Part shown: piece by piece, positions 37,242 to 50,053 of the stretch
Numbering within the stretch: position 1 is the stretch's first letter
How the letters are laid out: each line of letters begins with the position of its first letter
Origin: Hsuehochloa calcarea
Lineage: Eukaryota; Streptophyta; Magnoliopsida; Poales; Poaceae
Assembly (NCBI GenBank): GCA_036346395.1
Contig: CM070594.1
Coordinates: 15,223,385-15,287,384 of the forward strand
Direction: 5' to 3'
DNA length: 64,000 nt
The notes under the pieces: model-generated
Told to the model about the DNA's origin: nothing
The model's database searches: none
What the model saw: the letters and a program-made list of their open reading frames with translations, nothing else
Position numbers and translations under genes: made by a program

Positions 37242-38095
37242 TGGAAGAATTTGAGATGTGATCTTGGAATGCTTTCATACTATCTTGGAATTGAAGTGCA
37301 TCGAAGGTGGTCATATAACCTTGAAGCAATCGCTTATGCAAAGAAATTGTTCTTTGCAATTCGGTATGAGTGATTGCAATCCAACAAAGTACCCCATGGA
37401 GTCAAAGCTACTGACTTGGGAAAGATGAGAATGGTACGGTGTGAATCCCACTTGAGTATAGGCGTGTTGTCGGGAGCTTGAGGTATTTGACCCACACACA
37501 TACGACATTTGCTATCTTTGTTGGGATAGTGAGTCGGTTCTTGGAAAGACCCACTACAATGCACCATCAAGTCAGTGAAAATGATTCTCGGTATCTGAGA
37601 GGTACAGAGGACTATGGACTTGAGTATGTTTGGATCGGGAGAAGAAGGACGCTAATTGGGTTTCTTGATAGTAATTTGGCGGAGACATTGTTGATAGAAG
37701 AAGCACCGAGGTATGGCCTACTACCTCAATCATAATCGATTACATGGGGATCACGTAAAGCAGTCGGTTGCCTTGTCTTCTGCGGCGAATTTATGGTCGC
37801 AAACTCTGCCGCATGTCGGGGTTGTGGTGAGAGTCTCTTGAATGAAATATCGATCAAGAAGCTGAAGCTACCACTCTTCTTGTAGACAACAAGTTCGCAA
37901 TAGCTCTCATGAAAACCCGGTGTTTCATGGTCGAAGCAAACATATCGACACACGCTATCACTTTATTCGCGAGTGCGTGGAGAGAAGATGATTCAGTGGA
38001 GTATGTCCGCAGCGGTGAACAACGTCTTGACATTCTTACGAAGGCCCTTCCCAGAACAAGTTTGCAGAGATGCGAGAGCTACTCGGTGTGAAACA
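37242..38095 (+). pseudogene. RT C-terminus and RNase H of the young Copia element, frameshifted
   Basis: Residual Copia signatures in shifting frames: LGMLSYYLGIEV near 37265, YLRGTEDYGLEYVW near 37595, and a tail with QRLDILTKALPRT near 38020, ending just before the purine tract at the 3' LTR. Frequent one- and two-base indels break it. Confidence 0.75.
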
Positions 38096-38115
38096 AGTCT
38101 AGATTAAAGGGAGAA

Positions 38116-38512
38116 TGTTAGTAATAATCTAGGACTTTGTATTTAGTTTCTTGATTCTGAGTCTTGTCCGTTGTGATCGGCTAGTGGGTCAATAAGTTAA
38201 GAAGTCATGCGTTGCATGATTGATTAGTCTTGCATATGCGCGCGTGTAAATCGGATCAAGCTTCCATTTGGATCGATGTTAGTTTAGTTGTTAGTCGGTT
38301 TCTTCTTGATTAAGTCGAGAGAGTTTTACTCAGATCTGCACTTCATCCGAAAAGTTCAGAGAAACCGCATTCGCTTTAGAGGCCTTTGTGTGCTCTGTTG
38401 AATGTTCAGTATTCAGTCTCTCACTCCTTGCGTCTGTAGATAATTGTGTGTGTGTGTGATTCTTTGGTCTGAGTGCAGGCAATCTAGATAGAACCAGATT
38501 GTGAAACCAACA
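38116..38512 (+). repeat. 3' LTR of the young Copia element
   Basis: Near-identical to 33479-33877, followed by the target duplication TTCAT. Confidence 0.95.
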
Positions 38513-38517
38513 TTCAT

Positions 38518-39344
38518 AAGGTATACAATAAAGTCTTAGCCAAAGGTATTCTCAATCCTTTGTCGCTTGCTCTTGCGAGGAGTTTCTTTGACTAAATTGT
38601 TATCTTCCTAAGGAATATCACAGAGTGGTGGTATATCACTCATTGGTTTAGAGATAGTGGTTGGTTCAAAATTACTATTATTCATAGTTTGATTATCCGC
38701 AGTTGAAGAAGCACTGTCTGCAGTTCTCATATGATAAATATACTAAAAATGAAGCATCTCTGAAGTCCACTAATGTGCTAGTAATAATCTCAGGAGCTTT
38801 TTTTTATCTCACTAGTAAAAATCTATAGGTCGTGTTGTTATGAGCATATCCCAGTAAGACACAATCGACTGTTTTAGGTCCAAGTTTTCTCTTTTTCTGC
38901 AAAGGTATATTGATTTTTGCCAAACACGCCCAAGTTCGTAGAAATTAACATAGAGTTTTCTCCTCTTCCACCCCTCATACGGAGTAATCTCACACCTTTT
39001 AGTGATTACTTTGTTTATAACGAAAGTTATTGTCAATATACCTTCCCCCACCACATCCTAGGCATACTGACATTTTCTAATATGGCATTCGCCAACTCTA
39101 TTAGTGTCCGATTTTTCCTCTCAGCTACCCCGTTTGATTGAGATGAGTATGTTGGTGTAACTTCATGGACTATTTCATGTTCAAAACAAAATTGAGAGAA
39201 TTCATGAGATATATACCCTCCTCCACGATTAGATCTTAGTCTTTTAATTTTCTTTTCTAGTTGGTTCTCAAGCTCGGACCTATAAATTTTAAAGTAATTT
39301 AAACTTTTATTTTTTGTTTTCAGTAGATACACATAACAATATCG
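38518..39344 (-). mobile_element. Older Copia element, integrase part
   Basis: Minus-strand integrase fragments at 39332-39033 (KRLRSNRGGGYISHEFSQF, TPTYSSQSNGVAERKNRT) and 39054-38812. They continue the RT/RNase H half left of 33479; the younger element lies between. Upstream gag, protease and a 5' LTR are missing, so the element is truncated at about 39344. Confidence 0.85.
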
Positions 39345-39901
39345 CGATGCATGCCGTCTCTATGGCAGGAATAAAAAAGCAAGCGAACCAGCCGAACCAC
39401 CAAAGAATTTTTTGATTAATTAACTTTTTTAAAATTTTATTTTAAAATTAACATAAATTTTATTTTAAATTCTGATCATTTTAGTCACGCCACCACTTAT
39501 AGCGTAATAAAACAATACTATTACGACAACGCGTATCTGAGTAAACTCTTATCACGAACCACTATAGTGTTATTTGGTCATATCACCACCAATGATGTGA
39601 TAAAAAATACTATTTTAACAGATTTATTCTATTATGTGATAATATTATTTTATCACATTATAAATAGTAATATAATTAAAAGAGTTAGAATTAAAAATAA
39701 AATCAGGAGTTGCCAACTTTAAATTAATAAAAAAAATTCACCCCCGAAAGGCAGCAGATCGCGCCGAGGGAAAAGTCAAGCCGCACACGATCCACGGACC
39801 ACGGCCACAACCCTTTATGTCTTGCCGGCCGAGGCCGACCAAGATTAGTCGGGGCTTCCTTCTCTGCTCTCTTCGTCTGGCACCTGGTGTGGGTGAGGGC
39901 G
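39345..39901. other. ZIFL upstream region
   Basis: AT-rich sequence with a small hairpin-prone stretch near 39600-39665 (TGTGATAATA...TATCACATTA), then a GC-rich 5' leader from about 39740. No promoter motif could be assigned with confidence. Confidence 0.45.
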
Positions 39902-42900
39902 ATGGGCGACGGCGGCGGCGGGGCGGCGGCGGCCGAGCCGCTGGTGAAGAGAGCGTACTACCAGCCTGACTGCCCCGGGTGCAGGGTGGACAGGAGGAAG
40001 GCGGAGCAGGAGAGGTTCCCCTTCACGGAGCTCTTCTACGTCTGGCTCGTCACCATATGTTCCAGTGCGTGATCGCTTCTTCCTGCTCCTCTTGGGATGT
40101 TCGTTGTTTCTTTTATTTAGTGGGGTATTGGTTTTGTTCTTTAAAACAACAACCAAAAATAAATAAATTGATGGCGATATCGTCCTAGTATGCGGGATTC
40201 CTCTTCTTGTTTCGTTTCTTTTGAATTTCGCTTAGTACGAGCATTTTATTGCCTTGAATAACCGGATTTTGAGTGCGATGGTTTGCCGCGATCAGCTTCA
40301 TCAGTGGATTTTTTTTTTCGTGCATTGGGATTTTCCGTCCTTCTATTTTTCTAGCTGTGTTCCCCTCTACAATGCAGGTTCTTGCCCTGTAGGCTGCAGT
40401 AGGTGTTGCCTTTTTCCTTCTTCCATATACTTCTTAAATAGTCGTCTCTCTCCCGGACAATTTAATAATATTGGTTTTTGCGTTCCTCGTGGTTGGTTTG
40501 AGGCATATTTCATATATTCGGAATACGGTTAGGCTAAATTAGCACACAATTTAAAATTCTATCGCGGGAATAAGAAATCACATATCGTTACCACTAGACG
40601 CGCAGTACAGCAGAATAAGAGTTGTAGCAGCCTGATCTAAGGTCGCCTGCCTTTGATGTAGTGGTTGTTGTCGATCTTCCAACGTCCTTGCCATCGATTG
40701 TCTCCTCCGGCGGCCTCTTGTGTTCCTTTTGTAAGTCGCGAATCATCCTCGATTAGCACAGCAGCGATCGCAACGCCGCCTCTATTTTATCCACACGTCT
40801 AGTGGTGAAATGTTGTATACTAGTGTGCTAGTACCAGCGCGCACGACAGGGTTCCAAGGAGGTGGTGACTAAGATTTGTTCCAACCCGTTAAGTGTGACC
40901 CTGTAGGTTCATGCGTAATCGGTCGTGACCCGAAAACTCATTTCTGATCACTAGTTAGTAACAGTTCCTAGCAGGACATAACGACTCCCGAATACACATA
41001 ACAATCAAATCAGACGAACCTTATGAAATATGATCTACGACCAGGTCCTTATCACTCACGACCAGTTCGTAACTCCTTACAATCGTAACACCTTACGACC
41101 AATTCGCCGACCAGTTTGTGATTATGTACGACCAGCTCATTACCAATTCGTATCCCCATACGACCGGTTCGTATCTGATCGGACTAAACGACATGCTTGC
41201 ATATTCTCCTTTTGCCTCACGATATCTGGTCAAATTCCAGGTGAGATATATGTCATCCATAAACTGTTCAATATTTTGTTGATCTATTGACGGATAACTT
41301 CACGTAGTCGACTCTTCAACCACTTGTGGCACGACCATTCACTTCTTTTATCCGACCACATCGAAGGACTTAGAGATATCTCTCTGTTATGTTAGGAGGG
41401 GTAAATCCAGTCTTCCCCTAGTCCTAGGCGCTGGGCGAAGCTCCCCCACCGCGATTCACCGCCAATCGGCGTCCTAGGCGCTCCGGGCGCCTAGTAGGTA
41501 GCAAGCGGTCCAAGGCGGGCGCAGGCGGCGCGAGGCGGGCAAGGCGGAGCGTCTCTAGGCGGCCCCGAGGCGGAGCTGGGCAGCATGAGGCGGACTTGGG
41601 CGGCCCGAGGCGAAGCTGGGCGCACAGGGGAAAACTGAAGAAAGGTAAGATGCTCTTTGGTGATGTGCGGTCAGAAACCCTACCGATTTCATCTTGCTCT
41701 ACTCCCGTCACGCGACACCGCCTCCTCTAGTTCCACACTTCCCCGTCGCGCGGCTCCTCCTCCCGGCTCCCCGTTGCTGTCGCGCAGCTCTTCCCCGGCT
41801 CCCCGTCGCCGTCGTACCTCCAACCCTCCCCAGGTCAGTCGCCTCCCTCTGGCCCTCGCCTCTCCTTAGCCCTCTCTGCTCAGCGCCTCTGCTCGCCTCC
41901 CTCTGGCTCTTTGCTGCTGCGCCTCGCTGCCCTCTGGAGCTCTCTGCGGCTCGCGGCCTCGCCTCCTCCCTCTGGAGCTCTCTGCGCGCCTCGCCTCCTC
42001 CCTCTTGTGCGCACTGCAGTAGTACTAGTAGCACTGGGCACTGGCATAGGCACACAACGCGATTTAATAGTAGTACTAGTAGCACTGTTAAGCAGTGGTC
42101 GTGGTGTGAATGTGTTATTTATTAGTAGTAGTAGTGGCAGTGGCAGTGGCAGTGTGATTAGTGTTTAGTTGTTTACTGTTTAGTAGTCATTAGTCAATTA
42201 CTCAATTAGGTAATTAGCAAGTAGCATTGTAGCAATTATGATTGTAAGTCTTCAAATATATTTGCATCACACTAAGCCACCAAGGTAACATCTACATACA
42301 TACATGTAACATCTCTTCTTACATAATTACACATATACATACATACATGTAACATATACATAAGCTTGGACTGATGCTTGCTATTCTGTGTTCATTCCGC
42401 TTGCTTGGACTAATGCTGGAGGCGATTATGCTTGTAATTCTGTTAGGCGTAGCCTAGGCGCCCTAGCGCTGCGGCCACCCACTGCCCACCTAGCGTCTAG
42501 GTGAACACTGGGTAAATCCTATATCTGACCAGTCACATCCCTCCACGTGTTTCATAGCATACCCGAAAACTACTTTTATAACTACCTAGCTACGGGGTAG
42601 CGTTTGGTAACCTCTAAGTGTACTGTTTACACAAGTAGGAAACCATGCCGATCTCATGTCTAAAGATTTATACATCATCATTACTTAAGACTAATTGATA
42701 ACACATAGAAATATAACAATCTCAATAGTATCTCAAGGTGGATCAATCCAACAACATGTTCTCTAACACGTGCTCACACTATTGATTTTATATCCCCATA
42801 TCTATGACCGGTGAGATGTGGTCATCAATCAATACATGTACTAATTTATAAGTCACTAGTGTCCCGACCAGGGACATCCAACCAGGGATCCTTTTAGGAT

Positions 42901-45900
42901 GATATCATATAACAAATAAAGAGCTTTACCAATAAGTCACATACTTGCTAATCTTTATAAAGGATAATTCATCCCAGGAACATAATGATAGTTATTCTAT
43001 AACTTATAAATATAGACGTGATACAATCATTTCCTTGATTGACTCTTAGGGCATATCACTAACAATATCCGTGTTTAAAGATGAACAAGAGATCAGCTTC
43101 TTGGATTTCGTTGCTCTAGTTGTTCTTCTTGCATTGTTTTTTCTTCTTTTTTTACTTTGCGATAGCTTTAGTGGTCATGTCCAAACTTGGTTACTTTTTT
43201 TTTTTGTCTGTGAACAGAAATTACTCAGAGAAGTTCTCAGTAAGTAAAACATTGATACTAGTGGGTATGCTGTCACTGTCAATCAAAATGCAATATTGGT
43301 GCTAAGTCAGATGGTTTTTCCATTTGTTTACTTTAGAGTGCTCATTTGTGTTAGACTCGGGCACACATTTCAGAATTTACTAATTTCAGATCTTTGTGGC
43401 TTATATCTTGTGAATTATCTCTTCATTATTAATTAGGAATTGATCTATTTTTTTTCCTTATTTTCTATTTGCAGCCTTGCCGATACAGTCCTTGTTTCCC
43501 TTCTTGTATTTTATGGTGAGCAGTTTTACTTCTCTTTCTTTTTAAAACGTGCAATATGATTGTCCTTTTGTTTCATGAAAAGAAGAGAAGAGTTACAAGT
43601 AGCATCAGTAATTTTAATGCCCTATTTGTTGAGCCCAGGAACAACTAAATATTATGAACAGGAGAATTATAAATGAGCATATAACCACCACTCGTTATAC
43701 AAAAAAAAGAGTCACAAACACCTCCGTTACAATGACTGGTGCATTCCTTGGAGAAATCATGTGTTATAAACTTCTTTTCCTTCTTAAGAACCTGTGTCCT
43801 AGTTTGGTATAGGTTTGTTGGTCACATGACTATTGAGTGTAAAGCTACATTGATGCCATAGGACATGCCAGCTTAAATTAACTACAAGTTCTTTATAAAC
43901 TGCTCCCATTTTCAAATTAGGAAATAGAGCAGAGAGGGAGAGCGGGGGTTATCTCTAAATACCATTTTTTTTATTGTCATCCAATGATGACTAAGTAAAG
44001 TTAAAACATAGAATGTATATTTTTTTTTCCTCTGGACAGGTAGCTGGATCCTTTTTTAAGTTTGAAAAATGATTCTGAATTAAATCTTCCTCTTCAAGTA
44101 ATTTATCTTTGCTAAATACTGTGTATTTTCCTAAATTTACCGTCGATTATCAACACTGGATATTTGTTTGCAGATAAGGGACCTGCACATTGCTAAGGAA
44201 GAAGAAGATATTGGATTTTATGCTGGTTTTGTTGGTGAGTTTGCTGCAAAACATAGTTCCTCTTTTGTATCAATCTGCCCAAACACTTGAACATAGCTGT
44301 GTAAGGACGCGTGCTGTGAGGCATATGCCTCAGCTTTATCTATCATGATAAACTTATGGTGCCTTTGCTACTAATGTAGGTGCTTCATATATGTTCGGGA
44401 GAGCGCTCTCCTCTATAATATGGGGAGTCGTCGCCGATAAGTATGGGAGGAAACCAGTTATTGTAATTACCCTTATTTCAGTGTAAGGAACTACCCTTAT
44501 TTAAGTGTAAGGAACTAAGGATGTTCTTTCAACAAACGATAGACTCCTGTACTCTTAGATATGAGTTTTTCTTTGGCTGTGTTTTTGCATATGCACCCAG
44601 AATTTAAGCATGTGTTCTCATCTATTCCAGAATTATCTTCAATACACTCTTTGGACTCAGCTCAAGTTATTGGATGGCATTAACCACGAGAGGTCTGCTT
44701 GGGCTATTGTGTGGTATGCTTGGACCAATTAAGGTACCTAAGCGTACATGAGAGTGTTTTCCTCCTGGCTACTAGAACCTTCCACCATGTTCTTGTAGCT
44801 TTGTTTACTAAATGCTCAGATACTCGTATTCACAATCTCAGATACTCGTATTCACACTCTTCTGTTTATCTAGAATAACTTGTAGTTGTTTACTTGTTTT
44901 CCATTGGACTTATTTTTTCTGGCGTTCTTTCATGAGAACGATGTTTCACAGATTCAACCGCTGTGTGAAGCGCACTACTGTTTAGATCGTTAGCATGTTC
45001 ACATTGTAATGCACACTTGAAATTTGAGTGATTGATGTCTTTGTTTACTTGCACGGTTGCACCAGATAAATATTAGTCGACCAGCTAGTACTCACATGGT
45101 TCATGTCCTTCATCTCTGTTTGAAGATTTGATTCACAGATAACAAGGGTGCACTGTTATTTCATTTCTCAAAACTGTTAGATGCAGAGGGAGAGTGTAAA
45201 TGTGAATTGTTAGTTGTATTGCAATAGCCCAAGGGGCAATATGTAGTACAAGGACACACAAGAGCAAACTCTGTACTAAGAGTAGAATACCACAAATATC
45301 CTTAACACTCCCTCAAATGCAAGGCATATGCAATAGCATTGCATTTGAAAGGGTTAACACTAAAATAGGGAAAAACCAAAATCCTAGTCATAAGAATGTC
45401 GTTGTAGTGTGCAGCTTTTGTAAAATATGTCGAGTATCAAAAAATCTCCCATCTAGGGTCGTACAACAACCTATAAAGCACAAGGTGGAGGGGCTGAGAA
45501 AGCAGAGGCAAGCGGGAGCAAAGTCAACCGCGGCAACACGATGAAGAAGATGATGAAATCGACAAGAATGCAGAGAGCTGCTCAAATCAAGCCAAAGAGA
45601 AATAGGTAGAAGCATGGCGGCGCAGATCAAAGCCCGAGACGACGACGGCGCAGTGCACAAAAAGCGCAGCAGAGGCACATTGCGGAAAAAGCGTGACGAC
45701 CTTAGAAGCTCGGTGCGGCTGCTTAGAGAAGCGGCGACATCATAACGATTTCTACGATCTACAACGGCTTAGAGGGAAGAGCGGTAGTTGCTTCCATGCT
45801 AAAGGGAAAGAAGAGGGCCACACTCGATCCAAAAGGACGGACCTTGGCTAGCAAAGCAATCAGCTGACTGACAAAGAATTTGTGGACTCGAAAGGCTTAG

Positions 45901-48900
45901 ACGAACTCAAAGATAGAGTGTTACAGACTTGGATGGACGTAACGGAAGCAACAACATTAAGAAAGAAAAGACTTAAAGGATAACTAGCAACAATACTCTT
46001 TAACAACGAAAAAAGCTGCAAGAAGCCGAAGCTGGAGAAGCTGAAGCCGAAGCCAGCTGTACCTAGAGGAGAAGTTGGAGCCAGATCAACCGAAGCTGGA
46101 GCCGGTAGAGAATCCGAAGCTGGTGAAGCTGGAGTGGCTCCAGCCAGATCTGGTTGTAAACTAGATCAACCACTTTGTTCTCCCTCTCACTCTCTTTCTT
46201 CCCCACCAACGGTGGCCGACGGCGGGTGGAGCCACGATGACCTGTGGAGGATGGCAGTGCGGTGATCGGCGGGGATTGGCGAAGGAGGATGGTGAAGCAC
46301 AGTGGCCGAAGAGGCGACGAGGAGGCGCGCCTCGAGCACAACTCGCTAGCGTTGGGGAGCAGCGGCGACGACATCTTCCTCGCGCCCTCCTCCATGCCGC
46401 TGGCCAAGCGGAAGAGCAGGAATGGCGGCCGGGGTAGGAGTGACCCAAAGCGGCGGCAGCTCCAGCCGAAGACCTCGGGCGAAGGCACTAGGGCCTTGGC
46501 AGCGGAAATGGCGCCCATCGCTGGAGATGAGGACGCCTCGGAGGCGAAGGCACTAGGGCCTTGGCAACGTGATTGCTCCTCTCGAGGGCAACGGCAGCGA
46601 AAGTGGATGGAGGCTAGGGTTTGAACTTTAGCTCTGATACCATGTTAGATGTAGAGGGAGAGTGTAAATGTGAATTGTTAGTTATATTGCAATAGGCCAA
46701 GGGGCAATATATAGTATAAGGATACACACAGGAGTAAACCCTATACTAGGAGTGGAATACCACAAATACCCTTAACAAAAACAGTATAAAGACTGCCCAT
46801 AGTCATGCCAATCAAATGAAATAAAATTTCGCAACTAGAAAGTTATGATTGTGGTGCTTATTAGGGTATACAAATCAAATGTTTCACTGCATTAAATTTT
46901 TGTGTGGCATTTCTTTTTGTGTGTTCAGGCTTATGCTACAGAAGTATGCCGGAAAGAATACAGTCACCTGGCATTATCAATTGTAAGATGCCCTAGTGAT
47001 TATTTCAAATTCTTCTGCTACTCCCAACTTTGTTTGGGCCATGATATAATGCTCACCAGTTACTAATAATCCATCAGGTTTCCTCCTCACGTGCCGTAGG
47101 CCTTATTGTTGGACCGGCCATTGGCGGTTATCTTGCACAGGTAATAGTTCATTTGATCCTCGTAGAAAACTGACCCATGTATTACCATCTAAGTCTGTTA
47201 TGATATCTACTGTTCCTTTTCTTCTGATTACAATTTTTTTAACCCTAATCGCAAATTTCACAAAATTATATATCTTACCAAGTATTTTTTTCATTGTTCT
47301 TTTTCCATTGATCCTACCATATAATGCATTTACCAGCTATGTATATAGTTGATTTCTCTAGTCTATTTGATAGACATTAATGATTACTACCTAAATATGG
47401 CAAATTATTCCACCATTTATACAGATTTTGTTTAAGAACATTGATGAATACAGGTTGATTCTATTCATCATTACATTTCTACGATAAGGGTAAACTTGCA
47501 CCAAAAATAGCTATATGTTTGATCATTTCAATTTTCTTATGCTGACAACTTGAAATACAATTTTGATATAACAAATGTTACAAGCCTTGTAAGCTCATCT
47601 TGTGGATTGATGTTATATCAGCCTGCAGATAAATATCCAGGCATATTCTCTGAGAACTCCATATTCGGGAGGTAAGCATTTGCTTTGTGCATCCTTTTTT
47701 ATGGGTTGCTTCTGTGATACTAATTCTGTTTAACATGCACTGTTTTAGGTTTCCATATTTTCTCCCCTGCTTATGTATATCAATCCTTGCCATTACTGCT
47801 CTAATTGCTTGCCTCTGGCTTCCGGTTAGTTTGTTGCTTTATGCACAAAATGCTCCATTTGTATTGAAGCAAACATCTTTTGGGGATAAGAATAATTGTT
47901 CTCATTTAATGTTTACTAGAAGTGAAGTTGCATGCTTCCTATAGGTCATAAATGGTAATATTTTCCTTAATTACTCAGGTGTCTCTATCTTGTCTTTGTA
48001 ACTTTTAAGTTAGAACTATGGATAGGGTAACTTGGATAGAGTAACCATTTCACATTCTTTTGTTTATTAGATCAAACGGACACAATTTGGAAATTCTGCT
48101 AGATAAACAGTAGCCCAGTACATTACTTCTATCTACCAATACTCTATCTGCATCTTGACCTAAAACACAAATGATCAACTAGCCAGTTTGTAGGATCTAA
48201 AAGTAGACCCTTCTTTCTGTTTCTAGAAAATTTGGAAGGCATAACATAATATCAAGTGTATCAAGTAATAATTGATAACTCTAGTGAAGGGCATCCTTTT
48301 TTGACAAAGGAATCATAGTTCTTCATGATGATCGATAAATTCATTTAGGATTTTTATAAAGATGATATTTTGCTGTTTTTGTTCAGCACTAAATACAATT
48401 GCAGTGCCATAATCTCTTGAGTAGGCACCCAGCCAATGATAGGAGTAGTGTTAAGGCATTTCATGTTTGTCGTACGTGTAGTCCCCTAGAAAAGTTTGCA
48501 CAAAGACCTTACTGTCGTTACACATATGAACTGATCTAGACTTAACATGTCTGCAATGCTGCAGGAAACTTTGCATAAACACACTGAAGATACAATTTTA
48601 AAGAATTCAATTGAAGCTGTAGAAGAATCACTTTCTGATCCAAATGCTGAAGAAAATGCTGGCGGATATCTCAGTTTATTCACAAACTGGCCATTGATGT
48701 CTGCTATCACTGTATATTGTATTTTCTCTCTTCAGGACGTAGCTTATGCGGAGGTAATATTTGCCATTTATTTGCTGAGATATTTTCTGTTGTCGTTTAG
48801 CACCTCGTGGTTTTTCTTAATTGCATATATTATTCTTTTTTAATCTATCATTTCTTCGATTGCCGTTGTTATTACTGGATTTCATTCTGGAAAGACATAA

Positions 48901-50015
48901 ATTGCAGGTATTTTCTCTTTGGTCTGTCAGTGACAAGAAGTATGGTGGATTAAGCTTTTCTTCTCAAGATGTGGGTAGTGTCCTTGCAATCTCAGGTATT
49001 TTAGAGTAAGCACAATAGGAAGATTCCCAGTTGTGGATTTACAGGTCATGGCCTATAGATTTTTCATTGAGATTTGAAGTTTTGAACATCATGGACAGTG
49101 GCTGGTATAGGGGGTCTAAGAGAAACTCTAGCCCCTCGTAACCATATAAAATATAAGATGGATTCATGGATAGATATTTTGTCTTGTTGGTGGCACTGAA
49201 ACTGATAATGCAGATTTATCTAGTTTGATGTGACTGATCATATATGCTTAATTTGAAGAATTAAGTCATGCTAGAACCATAACTTCATTTGAAGCATGTG
49301 ATCATAAGAACTTACTTGGAACCATGGATTGAAATCCCGGCCGGTAACCGGTTTACCAGTGGGGGCCGGGATTTGAAATCCCGGCCGGTTTTTCCGGAGT
49401 TTGCAAATTTAAATTTCGAATTTTCAATTTCGATTGATTTTTAAGCAAAATTTAACGAAATTCGACCGGAAAAAACCGGTAACCGGCCGGTTACCGGTAC
49501 CGGCCGGTAACTGCGCCAGTACCGGTTTTTGAATCCCTGCTTGGAACTCAGTAAATCATATTTCAGGCGTTGATGCTCTGTTGTGTTACATACATATTTT
49601 GGTGTACTGACTATACTTTTTCTCAGGTCTGTTCCTCCTAATGTATCAAATTTTGATTTATCCATCGGTTGCAAAATCTATAGAACCCATCACATTAGTC
49701 CGTGCAGTGGCGGTGAGACTATTTATTGCTTGTTTCATCAGCTTAGTTATATTGTAACGGTTCAACTCATTAGATAATTCTGATATGTAGGTATTGACTA
49801 TACCACTTCTTTCAAGCTATCCATTCATGCCAGCATTATCAGGGTTCATTCTTCAGTTGATAGTAAATTGTGCATCTTTTCTGAAGAATACTTTCTCGGT
49901 GAGTGCGAAAATCTTACTTTGGTTCTGTAGAACAAATAGTCACGTTTGGACAAGCTACTAGTTCAGATTTTCACAAATATATTGTGTGGTTTTATGTATC
50001 TTAGTGATCACTAAG

Positions 50016-50053
<38 letters not shown>

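Larger units (their letters stand above)
33479..38512 (+). mobile_element. Complete young Ty1/Copia LTR retrotransposon
   Basis: 5034 bp, bounded by near-identical LTRs (33479-33877 and 38116-38512), each starting TGTTAGTAAT and ending CCAACA. The 5-bp target duplication TTCAT (33474-33478 and 38513-38517) is perfect. The primer-binding site TGGTATCGAGCAC lies just inside the 5' LTR, and a purine tract AAAGGGAGAA just before the 3' LTR. Domain order gag - protease - integrase - RT - RNase H defines Copia. It interrupts the older minus-strand Copia. The central pol is open; the gag start and RNase H end are broken by many small indels. Confidence 0.95.
45175..46777 (-). mobile_element. TRIM-like non-autonomous LTR element A (ZIFL intron 5)
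   Basis: LTRs of 133 and 135 bp (45175-45307, 46643-46777) start TGTTAGATG and end CTTAACA. The target duplication AAAAC (45170-45174 and 46778-46782) is perfect. On the minus strand the primer-binding site TGGTATCAGAGC (46642-46631) matches initiator-Met tRNA as used by plant LTR elements, and TTTGAGGGAG next to the other LTR is the polypurine tract. No gag or pol is present. About 400 bp at its 3' side (minus sense) match element C; the GC-rich part at 46200-46620 is unique and may be captured host sequence. Confidence 0.92.
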
